Below are positions 43,689 through 55,025 of a stretch of DNA of 64,000 bases, one piece after another; positions within the stretch are counted from its first letter, which is position 1; every line of letters starts with the position of its first letter. A program made the position numbers and the translations under genes. Origin of the DNA: Metellina segmentata (lineage: Eukaryota > Arthropoda > Arachnida > Araneae > Tetragnathidae); NCBI GenBank assembly GCA_947359465.1, contig OX375877.1, positions 28,035,235 to 28,099,234 of the forward strand, written 5' to 3'. Below the pieces are notes generated by a model. It was not told the origin of the DNA. It ran no database searches and saw only the letters and a program-made list of their open reading frames with translations.

Positions 43689-45720
43689 GCATATTACCAA
43701 CCTTTACTGGAGAAGACATGAGTATATTTTAAGCCCGCTGATTCGTTGGTTTCTCACCCAGTGATCTATGACGTCACTCCCTCCTTATAGTGCGCCACTG
43801 TGCATGCGTTAGAAGTACCAATATTTCCTTGCAATGGCGTCTAGAGATGCGTCCGTAACATGAAGATTCATCAGTGATTTTATTAATGATTCGCAATTAA
43901 CTGTTTCGAGCCCCTTATACAACAGACAATGCACATTTTCAAGATTACGGTTAATTATTTTTTATTTCGAAAACATACGTATGTGTACACAATTCTGTAC
44001 TTGAGAGTAAAATTATCGTGTGTGCAAATTTTTCGATTGTAGGGTTTTCATTGTAAGTGGCAGTTAAACAATTGTAAGTAAACAACCATTTACTTGACTT
44101 TAAAGCATCTAAATTTTTTAATGTAAAGAAAAATCCCTTTAAAATGACTGATCTCTATAATGTAATACTAATGTTTACCTCCGAGGTACAGAATTATAAT
44201 TACATTTCACAGTTCATAAGCACTTAAATATTTTGGTTTACGACAAATTCATCCATTTCTCGTGACAGTTACATTAGAATTATATACTATAGACATTGTT
44301 TTGTTGGGTATATCATCACGTTATCAGGCGTATGGTCGAAATCAACAAACTTATTGCATTCAATAAAATTGTCAAGAATTTGTAATGTGTTTTCTAGTAT
44401 CTTTTGAATATTTTTCCATGTTGATTTTTAGCTATGCATGAGCGAGAGTTTCAATTTTGTGATATTATTTGGGCAAGTTTATATTTACACTGAATCACAT
44501 GGGCTCAATTTATGGGATGTTGGAGCGTGCGATTACGAAATCGCGGTTGGATCAGCTAATGTAGTTTTGGTTCTGTGTTATCGATTGCTTAACGTTCTGT
44601 CGAAAGTTGCAACTACTTCGACCGAAAATAGAATACTAATAAAAAAGAAAGCTATAGCTTTTAGATGATTTCCTAGCGTCAGTTCAACGGTTGGTGCCAT
44701 GTACTTTAATTGTGATCGTAATAAATGTGTTGCGTTCTAATTCCAGTGTAAATTTTAGGTGCACAATTTAAATATACAGTCAATTTTCGAACTTTAAAGA
44801 ACAATTGGATCCTTGAACAGAATAGAAGACGGAAACGGTGTATTTCGTTATTACTGGGGGTGTGTTGTATGGATTCGTTATTTAAGTTCCAGAGGTTTTG
44901 CTATGTGGGTTTTAAGAGAGGTAATTTTAAGATCGAGTCTTATTTCTTTATTTTTATGAAACAATCTGGCCTTGCAGATGGTTCTGAGGGTAGTAGATTG
45001 GAGGATTTGAGGAGGGTCTTGATGTTATTATTATTTGTAGATTCTCAGATTTGTGGGTGATGAATTTCTACGCACGGAGTTGTAAGAGATGTGTGAACTT
45101 TCGGAACTTGAAAACCTTTTCACTGTTAATCGGATATTTATTGAATGGCACGGAATTTTCTTGCATTACGGATTAAATTCGATAATTAAGGTTCGCATAT
45201 TGTATGAAAACATTACAAGCAAAAAATTTATTTATTCACGATGTTTTACGTAAATAGTACTTACTATTGAAATGGAGCAGTTAAAAGATTTTTTTTATTT
45301 CACAATCATTTCAATATTAAAAAAAAAACATTGTGCTAAGAATTGTTTAAGTTGTCATTAAATCGCATCCATTATGAAATCATTGGAGTAATTAAAAATG
45401 TGAATAGTAGGCGCTAAATTCATCCTTCAATACAAATTATTTAACAAAAAAATACTTAGACATACCAAAAGCCCTATTATAACCCCAAAATAGTATTTCT
45501 TAAGATAATACTACTTATTAAATTAGTGATGGCTAATATATCTCAGCTGCTGTTGTTTACTACCGGCTTTTACTAAAACTTTCGTACCAAGTCCACGTGA
45601 AGCATCGCATTCTATTGATGACGTCACGAAGTGACGTCATAGACGACAGTTTGAAACCAACGAATCAACCGGCTTAAAATTTCCCCATGTCTTCTACACC
45701 AGTAAAGGTTGGTAATATGC
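43689..45720. mobile_element. 2-kb inverted-repeat element with CRE palindromes (copy 1)
   Basis: The left end GCATATTACCAACCTTTACT and the right end, its inverse, extend as an inverted repeat of about 85 bp through gaagacatg, ttttaagcc and gattcgttggtttc to TGACGTCA (43769-43776). The right arm has TGACGTCA twice (45619-45626 and 45632-45639), 5 bp apart. The right flank is Tc1 sequence, so the element seems to have landed in or beside a Tc1 copy. The interior is AT-rich with only short unidentified frames (44438-44668, 44860-45060). The superfamily is unknown. Confidence 0.65.
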
Positions 45721-46149
45721 TTCCCGGCCGCACACGGCACATGTTACTATGAATTGTCTTCAAGCTTTCCCATCACTTCCTTGACCAGCTAGGTCTGATC
45801 TCTCTCCCATAGAGCACATTTGGGACGTTGTGGGAAGGCGATTGCAACCACCCCGGAATGTTGACCATTTAGCCCGACAGTTGGAGACAATTTGGCAAAA
45901 AATTCCGCTGAACACCATCCGGGAACTTTTTTCAGTCTATGCTACGCCGGATGACGCATCCAGGCCAGAGGTGGACCAACGCCTTATTGACTTCCTCCCT
46001 TTGTAACGGTCAAACTCTGAAATAAACCATTCAATTGTTCTGAAATTTGAATCGTTTGTTTTTCTATGTATGTACTTCACATCCACGAATTTTTATTGCA
46101 TTCGGGCAACTCCTTCTTGGTGCCTTAATTTTTTTGTTGTTGTAGAGTG
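45721..46149 (+). pseudogene. Tc1 transposase 3' fragment (copy 1)
   Basis: Matches the 3' third of the Tc1 at 14497-15897: sequence for RPHTARHVTMNCLQA, LSPIEHIWDVVGRRL and a C-terminal IQARG-like stretch, with an internal stop and shifts. The right inverted end (gtgcc, then ttaatttttttgttg, then gtagagtg) closes at 46149. It abuts a CR1 fragment and probably inserted into it. Confidence 0.8.
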
Positions 46150-46460
46150 TTTTTCAAGTGGTAAAACAAGGGGACACAGAGGGCTTAAATTTCAATAGGG
46201 ATAACGGAACAAGGGGCCATGGGTATAAATTGAATAAGACGCATTGTAATCGAGATTTAAGGAAAAACTACAACTTTTATAGGGTAATAGACAAATGGAA
46301 CGCGTTGCCAGAAAATATAGTTAATTCAAAGAGTGTATACGAATTTCAGATACAATTGGATAGTCAGTGGGAATTGGGAAATTCATAAACAAATGACCAG
46401 CCTTGTTGGGCTTGAGCCTGTAGCTGGTTGCCAATATTTGTATTTGTATTTAGTTAATTT
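46150..46460 (+). mobile_element. CR1 LINE 3' tail (copy 1)
   Basis: Reads the same C-terminal CR1 segment as the LINE at 21308-23775: KQGDTEGLNFNRDNGTRGHG, then VIDKWNALPENIVNSKSVYEF, a stop, and the 3' untranslated end with the accagccttgttgggcttg word. It finishes in (tatttg)n at about 46430-46452. Only the last ~75 codons are retained. Confidence 0.88.
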
Positions 46461-47130
46461 AAAAAGAATCGTAAGAAAAGATCTTAAATACTAATTTTAA
46501 AAAATTAAATTTTCAATGGAAGCTACACTTAACTCAACGAAAAGCAGCCCCTAAAGTTTACACCCCTGTTATATAGGGAAGACTGCAAGCTATACGATGA
46601 AATTATGCGTGGGAACCCCTCGAAGCGTTAAATTCCAAAAGCACTTATGGTCCGATAGGAAACATTTTAGGAACTGTTCCTATCCCATTTCTACTCCATT
46701 GCCTACAAACTACCTTCGCTAGAGTCCATAGAAAGATTGAGCTGTGCCATCGCTTACTGATTTGGAAGCGAACTTGGTTACTTATGGGCAAGGATAATAA
46801 ATCTTTAGATCCATGAAAATTGTTTGCTCGGCACGCGTAGCTTGAAAGACTGTCTTAACGAAGAGAACTAATGGAACCGACCGGGTGGAAATGACTAATG
46901 ACTCTTTCTCATAGTCCACTTGCGAAATGAGCGTTATTTTGGAATTTCGAGTTCTAATTACAGTCTGCAAAACTGGACAATGGTTTGTGGAACAGGATGT
47001 ATGAACCTGACAACCATGGCATGGATTAATTATTGTATTAGAAGACTGAAAAGGCTATTAAAGTATTTCATTATTAAACTGTAACAAAGTACCTCTTACT
47101 AATCTGAAGTTTGAAAATGTGCTGATTGCA
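46461..47130. other. Unassigned interior of duplication copy 1
   Basis: No recognised element. The minus frame 46782-46970 has no known motif. One substitution against copy 2 lies here (about 46834). Confidence 0.4.
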
Positions 47131-48160
47131 AAGTAATAATGCAGATGTTAATAATTTATGACTGAGACAAGCATCATGTAACAGAATTTTTTAACTTTCA
47201 GTTGATTTTCTAAGTCGAATATTCTTTCTCGTAGTTATTCATAAGTTTAATTCTAAGTAATAATGCTGATGTAAATAATTTAAGACTGATATAACATGAT
47301 ATAATAGAATGTTTAGAATGTTGATTTCGAAGTAATAATGCAGATGTTAACCACTTACGACTGTAATAAACATGATGTAACAGAATTTTGTAAGTTTTAG
47401 TGGATTTTAAAAGTTGCTTTTTTTCTCGTAGTTATTTGCATGCTCAAAACGAAATAATAATGTAGATGTAAATAATTTACGACTTAGATAACATGATATA
47501 ATAGAAGATTCGTAATGTTCATTTCGGAGTAATAATGCAGATGTTGATAATTTACGAATGAGATAAGAATGAAAAACAGAATTTCTTTAATTATTAGTGA
47601 ATTTTGTAAATCGTATTCTATTCTCATAGGTACGCACATGCTCAATGCGAAGTAATAATGCTGATGTAAATAATTTACGACTGAGATAACATGATATAAT
47701 AGAATGTTTAGAATATTGATTTCGAAGTAATAATGTTGATGTTAATAATTTACGCTTGAGATAAACATGGTATAACATAATTTTTTAATTTCCAGTGGAT
47801 TTTGTAAATCGTATTCTTTTCCCATAGTTATTCAAATGCACAATGCGAAGTAATAATGCAGCTGTAAATAATTTACGATTGAGATAACATGATATAATAG
47901 AATTTTTAGAATGTTGATTTCAAAGTAATAATGTAGATGTTAATAATTTACGACTGAGATAAACATGGTATAACATAATATTTTAATTTTCAGTGGATTT
48001 TGTAAGTCGTATTCTATTCTCATAGTTATTCAAATGCTCACTGCGAAGGAATAATGCTGATGTAAATAATTTATTACTGAGATGATATAATAGAAGGTTT
48101 TATTTTTCAGTGGATTTTGTAAATCGTATTCCTTTCCCATAGTTATTCACAGGCTTTTCG
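47131..48160. repeat. Composite satellite, about 197-bp period (copy 1)
   Basis: Two related sub-units alternate, both starting aagtaataatg. The shorter (about 75 bp) continues ctgatgtaaataatttacg. The longer (about 122 bp) continues cagatgttaataatttacg and includes ttttcagtggattttgtaa. The composite recurs at about 47256, 47451, 47651, 47849 and 48047. The two sub-units share a common ancestor, so this is a small higher-order repeat. It is less conserved than the rest of the block. Confidence 0.8.
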
Positions 48161-49159
48161 AATCGTTAGCTACATGCTTTTGAAAAAAAGTAGTATGGTT
48201 TTTCAAGTAGTTAGTAGAATGCTTTTCAAATTGTTAGTCGCATGCTTTCAAACACCAGTAATCGAATACCAAGAAAAAATTATTTGGAGTTAGATGCAAA
48301 ATTACCATTACCAAAAAATCTTAACAGGTTTTCGAAATTAAGATAATCTTTAAACTTTCAGTTTTATTTGCTTTTTATGTGTTTAGAATCATACTTCAGC
48401 GAACAATTTATACAACAATATGGCCAAATGCCTTCTTCATTGTGGGAAAATGTTTGCTGTGGGATCTTACGTTCAATAAACATTAATAAGGACAGCCGCA
48501 TTCCCAAAGCGCTTTTCATTTTTGTATTGTTGCCAAGATTTATGTGAAAAACAATTACCATTCCAGAGAAATTACCTGTTTTATTTTTACAGTTTGTATA
48601 GAACCTTATGGAAATGAAGAATCATCTTAAAAACATCAACGTGCAGTCGATAAAATACCCTGGAATTCTTGTATATTGTCGCCTTAGGCATTTGAAAAAT
48701 GTTTCTATTAAATAGTCTAGTACGAACTACGTCCAATTAGGTTCATATTTACGTCCACTCAATACATCCTGCTATGGAAAAAGTAGTACTAAATATTCAT
48801 ATTGAGATCTTCGGTAGGTAATTTGCAAAACTGTAACTGTCAGAACTCTTGAAAGTCCAGAATTATAACTCTAATTTTATTTCTGAACCTTAGAGCTCTG
48901 AATAATGTGGTGTTTGAAAAACTTGAACATTTTTAATATTTTACCAAATTAAATATTTCTTAATTTTTATACCACAATCTAATTAGTTTAATGCTTTTAA
49001 TTAATTTTATTCGGATAATGGTAACACTAAAAATTTATTTTACATTATCTATTACGGAAAAAATAGAACCAAGAACTGGAAAAACCAATATTGAGAATAT
49101 CCGTTGGGATTTTGCAGGTATTGAGAACACTTAAGTAATTTACAAACCCTATTATGAAA
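48161..49159. other. Unassigned right end of duplication copy 1
   Basis: Begins with short degenerate repeats of the type atgcttttcaaattgttag (48150-48250). The rest is AT-rich without recognisable coding sequence. It holds many of the differences from copy 2. Confidence 0.4.
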
Positions 49160-49948
49160 CCCTTCAAGCGGCAAGCCCGAGATATCTCGGAAAACTTTTT
49201 GTACTGATAACGGCAAGCCCGAGATAACTCGGGAACCAAAATGCAATCGTAAGTGTCAACCACGAGTATTCTTGCACAGTAGCTTTTCCTTCCCCTAGAC
49301 CACCCGTGTCCTGTAATGGGAGGGCGTGACTGGAGCCCTTGTGTGATGCGTCCTGATGGGAACTAACGATAAGGAACGTACAATGTGTGTATTTGCCTTC
49401 GGCGTGTTAGAAAGAGTAGCACAACATGTTTTTCTCTTTTAAGCTTCAGTTTCTAACTTCTTTAAGAAAAAAAAGGTTGAATTGAAAATTTGGAACCACA
49501 ATCTTGCATTTCAAAACGATGTTTAAAAAGCTACGATTAAAATTTACGAAGCAAACAAGAAAACATAAAGTAACGAAGTAACAAGAATTCAGAGATATAG
49601 GTGGTATTTTTGCTGCATTCAAAACCACGTGAAATTCTTTTTAAACTACGCACAATTGTTCAATTTAATATATCAGTACGTATTGAACACTTGATGAAGT
49701 GCGATATTTGGTAGAGTTCGAATAGGTTTGGTGAAGTGGGCGACCTGTGAGCATCGATACGATAAATAATTTGAAAACGGTACTTTGGTATTTTCTCTCA
49801 AATATTAATTATCATTACATAACCAACCCTTTCCAAATCATGATAAATCAAATTTGTTTTGCAAACAAAAAGAAATTATGGGTTAAGACATCTCCCCGTA
49901 TGAATGCAACTAGCACAAATCAAAGTTTTGTTTTTTAAAGGGTAATGT

Positions 49949-50176
49949 TTGTACTTGTATTTTTCTCCTGTAGAGCACCGCGTAGATATTCCACTATCAA
50001 ATGGGATAATTTATTTAGTCGTAATATACATAGAACATCAATTTACGGATCTTTTACCTTTTGAAGGCGATGAGACATCCCACCGACCTAAAATTGTAAC
50101 CATTTACCAGTCTTGCACTAAATACCATGTAGAAGCTACTCTTAATTTATTTTTAAGAAACAAAATGCTCTATTAA
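49949..50176 (+). other. Possible terminal exon or chance frame
   Basis: A strong acceptor-like tract (tttttctcctgtag, ending about 49972) is followed by about 67 open codons to TAA. The translation has words such as HRVDIPLSNG and LPFEGDETSHRPK. No domain is recognised and no partner exon was found, so this is only a candidate. Confidence 0.2.
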
Positions 50177-50221
50177 CTTACATTCTTGAATATCTTTAAA
50201 AGAAATTTAATCAAGTATTTA

Positions 50222-50485
50222 ATCAGTGTCATACTGGAACTGGCGTCAGTGAGGGATCAAACCCAAATGAGAAAGATCCTAGGACAATACCACGTGATTT
50301 TGAATCATGGTCAGATGACAGGTTCTCTCTTGTGTTGACACATCACGCTAATGCGAGGACATATGAGGCCAAGACAGATTTAACGTGCACCGGCCCCTTT
50401 ATACACGACAGTGTTTGGTTAGATTCGAACTCATAACCCTCCGGTTGCGAATCTGTAACTCTTCTAACCGGGCTACCGAGGTCCT
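50222..50485 (-). repeat. Degenerate full-length tRNA-SINE
   Basis: Reverse-oriented copy with gggatcaaacc, cacgtgattttgaatc, gacagatttaacgtgcacc and a decayed tRNA-like head (B box gattcgaac, then a diverged A-box region, ctaaccgggctaccg). No target duplication is visible. Confidence 0.7.
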
Positions 50486-51260
50486 TAGTTAATAAAGGAA
50501 CACCATGTAAGTGTAGTTAATAATAAATTCGGTTGATGGGTTATTGTTATATTGGTGAATGTTATATTTATAATCCAATAAATGAATCGGAGTGATTGAA
50601 CCAAAAAGTTGGCTCTTTAGTTCTTTAAAATTCTTTAACTCTACCATATTGGTAGCATGTCAGGCTAAATTTGTTTTTATCTGAATTTCCAAATCAGCAT
50701 AATTGTATAGCTTTTCTTATTTCATCTGTTAAACATTTAATTTAATTTTAAGAAAGAAATAAAATATATTTAATACACAGCATAATATATAAAGGGGATA
50801 CATAAATATAACATTAACTGACCCAACGTATTTGTCTTATTTTAAGAATAAAACGGGTCAATTTGATAACAAATAGAAGAATCAATCGTGTAGAAGTCAA
50901 CCTTTTCGCTGATGCTTTGTAAATACAACATTTAGACACAGATCTAAAATATTTCCCCTTAATATCCAATCCTCAGTTGAATTAAAAAATGCCGAATATC
51001 CTAGTCACTGTTTACTGTACTATGCTAAGTTTCATAAAAATATGTTTGCACATTTGGTCTCACAAACATTTACGAACCGTGTAACTATTAATTTTGGTAT
51101 AAAATCATTTTCAATCAGTCCATTTCAATGAAAATCGAATTGGACATATATACTCCTTTTCAATATTCTTACTACATAGAAGATGTACCCTACAGTTTAG
51201 ATTATTGAAATATGTAACTTGCAAAATAATAAACTGTTAATCTTTTGGATCTGATCAATA
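50486..51260. other. No gene recognised
   Basis: AT-rich sequence downstream of the minus-strand piggyBac fragment; no frames or repeat ends of note. Confidence 0.4.
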
Positions 51261-51265
51261 TTTGT

Positions 51266-51773
51266 TTATGGTAACTGGAAGGATATACTAGTTAATTTCG
51301 TTATTATGGCGAATCTTCTCTCAGACATTATTTGTCCCAAGTATGGCGTACACAATATTGGTTTTTGTGTCCAATACCATTTTTGCAGTGACTTATGAAT
51401 GATACCCTGCAAAAGGATTATTGCAAAAAGGACACAGATTTCGCTCGCATCTGTGTACTTCCACTTCTGAACCCTTGAACTGGGTGTCAAATCGTTTTTT
51501 TCAATAAAATCTCCTGTAAAACGATTTGTTTTGCTAGCTATATAACTGACGATGTCGTCGTCGAAAAATGTTCCAAATAATTCTAATGGTGAATAATTAT
51601 TCAGGGGTTCTTTAATTCCTGGATCTCCAGTGAATGGAAACCTCGGAGGAGAAGGTCCAAGATTCTCAGGGAGGGTCCAATCTACACCAGTCTCTTGCAT
51701 CATCCAATGACCCATCAAAATCACTTTCAGAAGTGTCTGAATACGAGGAATCTGAATACTCTTCAGAATTCAT
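51266..51773 (-). pseudogene. piggyBac transposase N-terminal fragment
   Basis: An ATG at 51773 starts an acidic, serine-rich leader (MNSEEYSDSSYSDTSES). It shifts frame near 51690 and continues as PPRFPFTGDPGIK, NYSPLELFGTFFDDDIVSYI and QKPILCTPYLGQIMSERRF. These are the conserved piggyBac words before the catalytic domain. The sequence stops there, without the DDD residues or the C-terminal cysteine-rich domain. It is less decayed than the fragments at 18643 and 25652 and belongs to a different family. Confidence 0.88.
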
Positions 51774-51779
51774 TTGGAA

Positions 51780-53330
51780 GTAGTTAGCAGATGAAATTAA
51801 AATTTAAAAACTTTGGTCTTGTCCTAGAATTATCAAATATGAGTACAAAGATTCAGCCTATAAAAGTTGAATTTTTAAAGAAAATTTAGTCTTGAAAAAT
51901 ACTTTTTTTGCTATTCTATCGACCTAGCTTCCTAACTAGCAATCTAGGTACTCCACAGGGTTGCTCGATAGATTTATAACAGCTTTTTTTTTTTCAAAAA
52001 ATATGTGAACAACAGTTCGGATGCATGCACTCTAGACAATCGATTCACACACTAACGTCTCAAATAGCAACTCCATGGTATATAGCGCCTCGATATGTCC
52101 CTAGGCTTTTCGCTCTTTTCAGCTTGTTCCCGCTTCTCAGAAGGGCAGATTTCTCCTACAGAAATTGGACGTGGGGGTCATGAATGACATTTTTGACTGA
52201 CCACCTACCGAGCCTAAAACATACCGTCCAGAGTAGTATTTTGAAAATAAAAAAGAAAAATGCTGTTTCTATAGTCAGAGAGAGAACCATCAATTCCTTC
52301 TATAGTAAGATTACTGTCGGCCTTTTTCCAATGATAAAAGAAGGTACAACACGTTCCCTTCTGCACACTCAGATGTTATCAGTTAACATAAAGGAATACA
52401 TTGGGGGTCATTATGATCGTTCAAGAAAAGGACATGTGTGACACTATCATATACTTTTGTGTGAAGTTTTCAAGAGCTTCCCGCTTTGAATAGGGAGTAA
52501 GAAATATTTCCCACAAAGCGAGAGAAAATAGTTTAAATTCCTCTTCTTTTATTTTGTCAAACAGTCATAATGACTTAGTTTAAACGATCGATGTTGCTTT
52601 AGGTTTAAGAAATTCAAATACTGGCGCAGTAAGTGTTTCTGATAAACGCAGATAAAAGGCAGCCTTTTCGTTACTTCATATTTTATCACTCTTAAACCGG
52701 CTATCTTTTTGCACCAAAAGAAGAGAACGACTGAAATCTTCGAAATGAAACTATGCGAGGGTTTTCTTATTCATTAACTTTTAGGTAGAAAATAGTACTA
52801 TGCTAGTATTTTACTACAGATCTGTTATTCTGTCAATCGTACAACATATAAGAATCTTGAATTTTGCTGGCAGTAATAATTGAACCTTATAATTCGTAGC
52901 TAATAATAGTACAGGGTGGGTGAAAAGTGCATGACACATTTCGACAGTTAATATAAAATCCACCATTCAAATTGCCATAGAAGTTTTTGGTTTTCACTAA
53001 ATTGCTTTACATGGCATCACGTTATTTTTTGCATAAGAAATACTTCAATTGTTTGAAAAATTAAAGACACGAAACACGCAAGTAAACAACACTGTTCCAC
53101 AATACAAGTTAGCAAATACGTGGATTGAAATTGAGTATCGGTTTAATATCGCTCGGGCCACAAATGGTGCTCACATTAAAATATGGTAGTATATAGTAAC
53201 CAAAATGCTCTAATAAATTATAATATGTATTATAATTATTTGTGCACAATTTTTATAATGTTTTCCGGTAAATTTCTTTTCTGATAAATTTGCGTTTGTT
53301 CAAAGATGTTAGTGTGAGTTGTTTTATAGT
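51780..53330. other. No gene recognised
   Basis: AT-rich with short frames (52184-52441 is the longest, without a known motif). At 52911 TA is followed by CAGGGTGGGTGAAAAGTG, which looks like a lone Tc1/mariner end without a partner. Confidence 0.4.
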
Positions 53331-53334
53331 TCAT

Positions 53335-53668
53335 ACAGCCAACCAAACGGTTTAGTGGTTAAGGTGTTAGAATCTAAATCGGAACGTTCCTGGTTCGAAT
53401 CTGGGTTCGTGCATGGATGTTTGTAAGCATATGTTTTAGAGGCGGTTGGTGCACCTTAAATCTGTCGTGGCCGAAAGTCCTCACGTTGGGTTGGTGTGGA
53501 AGTTTGGAGAGTGGAGTGCCAGTTCAGGTGTTGCTTCGTCATCTGACCGTGGTTCAAAAGTACGAGGTGTCCTCGGATCTTTGCCTTAAGCGATTGATCC
53601 CGGACCGTCATCAAGAGCCCGATGTGTTGCTCTAGTTCGACGTTAATTAAAAAAATTGCTGTTACCCA
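53335..53668 (+). repeat. tRNA-headed SINE, full length
   Basis: Plus-oriented copy with A-box (tagtggttaagg) and B-box (ggttcgaatc) words and a complete body. The tail has decayed to ttaaaaaaattgctgttacc. Only a few bases separate it from the reverse-oriented SINE at 53686, giving a tail-to-tail pair. Confidence 0.85.
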
Positions 53669-53685
53669 AATTTAGGTTTTATTAT

Positions 53686-53955
53686 TATTTTTTTTTTTTC
53701 TAATGGCGGGCACATTTTGACCTAAGTCATTGGCCACTACAAGGCCGGAAGTGATGGCCACTTGTGAAAGAGCACCCAGTGGGAGGGCCATCATTGCCCC
53801 TAACAATTACTTTCGTAATTTTGAACCATGTTCAGATGACGAAGCAACACCTGAGCTGGTATACGCTTACAAACATCCATGCCCGAACCCGGATTCGAAC
53901 CGGGGACCTTCCGATCTAGAGGCTAACACCTTAACCACTATACCGGTTCGTCGGC
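53686..53955 (-). repeat. SINE with the same head but a different poly(A) 3' end
   Basis: Flanked by the 13-bp duplication taggttttattat (53673-53685, 53956-53968). Read on the minus strand, the tRNA-like head and the first body segment match the common family, with an internal deletion. After gtaattttgaac-like sequence (about 53818), the 3' part is unrelated to the usual body. It ends in gcccgccattag plus a run of A, instead of (attacc)n. It is a chimeric or second SINE subfamily. The plus-strand frame 53730-54176 is an artefact. Confidence 0.75.
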
Positions 53956-53969
53956 TAGGTTTTATTATA

Positions 53970-54490
53970 AAAAACTATTTTAGGCTACATCAAACTATTA
54001 TTGCTACCAATTTTATAAAATTATTTCAGAGGTTTTTCATTAAATTTGTATTAAAAATAATCATTCGAAATACTGATCAAGATTCCAAACGTCCCATACT
54101 TCCGTTCTTTAAAAAGTTATTGGTATCAGTAACTCAGACGCAGTTTACCATATGTGAACTGTTTTATGTATACTAAATTCTTCACTGAAAGGTGAATACT
54201 CAAAACGTGAAATCTTTGAATAATATTCCCTATTGAATATTTTAACCTACGTTACATTATTGAAGCTAGTTTTGAACATTTTTGTTTTTATTTCTGCATT
54301 TTGTTAAGTTTTACTCGTCTAACTCAACTGTGATAAAAAATGTAATTGCTTTATTTATACAAATCAATGCTATAAATCTGTGGTAAACTTGTGCGAAAGA
54401 AAATTAATGCTGGAATTTAACTTTTTTACAATTTGAAGAAAAACTACTTATTAGAAAAAATATATATAAAATAAATATTTCAAAGTGCCC
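53970..54490. other. No gene recognised
   Basis: AT-rich stretch between the chimeric SINE and the signal-peptide-like ORF. Confidence 0.4.
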
Positions 54491-54494
54491 CATT

Positions 54495-54836
54495 TTATGC
54501 AGTAAATATTTGGTTTCTTAAACACGTGTAAGAAGTATCTTGTATCTTGACGCAATGTTTGAAACTCTCTCCAGTAATACCATTCAAAAGAATCGTCTCA
54601 CCCTTCGGAACCGGGAAGAAGCCCGTGGCGTTCCGATCTATCACTGTCATCGGTCTTTTTTGAAGATCAAGTTTAAATGGGCTACTGATCAGACCCATTG
54701 ACAAAACGAGGGGAAAGCATTCCCTTTGTCCAAACCCTGACGCTTTTAAAGGGAACTCGTTTTCTAGGGGTGACGCTTTCGTCAACACAACAGAGATTTG
54801 CCATGCCGCCAAGAGGGTTAATAAAAAATGTAACAT
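54495..54836 (-). CDS. ORF with a signal-peptide-like start, straddling the duplication boundary
   Basis: The 113-residue ORF opens with MLHFLLTLLAAWQISVVLTKA, a hydrophobic segment with a plausible cleavage region. It continues with REC, KLDLQKRPMTVIDRNATGFF and PKGETILLNG and ends at TAA. Base composition is GC-richer than its surroundings. The first six codons lie in duplication copy 2; the rest lies in the unique interval. In copy 1 the same ATG is followed by unrelated sequence and soon ends. The order (cysteine, hydrophobic strand, P-x-G-E-x-I-x-L-x-G, two cysteines) is loosely like the N-terminal region of secreted arthropod DNA/RNA non-specific nucleases, a weak impression. It may be a first exon, a captured gene piece or a chance frame. 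Confidence 0.35.
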   Translation of the reverse strand: MLHFLLTLLAAWQISVVLTKASPLENEFPLKASGFGQRECFPLVLSMGLISSPFKLDLQKRPMTVIDRNATGFFPVPKGETILLNGITGESFKHCVKIQDTSYTCLRNQIFTA

Positions 54837-55025
54837 TTAACAAAGACATTTGATCAAATCTGAAATTTGGTGTAAAATTTGTTTCGGCTGTCCCAAGCAA
54901 CTATGGGAGATAATGATTGGAAATTACACGGCAAGCAACTTTCTTTACGTGTGGATATTTCGATTCTGGCACGAGTTTCCAAAATTCAATTACGGGCGCT
55001 CGAGAACACGCACCGACGACTCTTA

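Larger units (their letters stand above)
42189..49159 (+). repeat. Segmental duplication, copy 1 (6.97 kb)
   Basis: Collinear with 54818-61787 at a constant offset of 12,629 (12,628 after a 1-bp deletion near 47870). The left limit is TTAATAAAAAATG; before it the two copies differ completely. The right limit is attatgaaa (49151-49159). Reading by eye I find only three substitutions left of 47090 (42283, about 42495, about 46834). About two dozen lie between 47090 and 49159. The block contains several nested elements listed separately and no host gene. Confidence 0.95.
49160..54817. mobile_element. Candidate piggyBac-like element between the two duplicated blocks
   Basis: The left end reads CCCTTCAAGCGGCAAGCC directly after duplication copy 1. 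The right end, inverted, reads CCCTCTTGGCGGCATGGC and is followed by TTAA, the first bases of copy 2. The two ends agree at CCCT, GCGGCA and adjacent bases, about 11 of 16. Two subterminal copies of CGGCAAGCCCGAGATA (49170 and 49211) each make a CCGAG/CTCGG hairpin. A piggyBac transposase fragment lies inside (51266-51773, minus). At 5.66 kb it is large because several SINEs are nested in it. The left junction lacks a TTAA. Confidence 0.5.

Noticed and set aside
52911..52940. Complete mariner-type element at TA-CAGGGTGGGTG
   Set aside because: Only one end was found; no matching inverse end within several kb.
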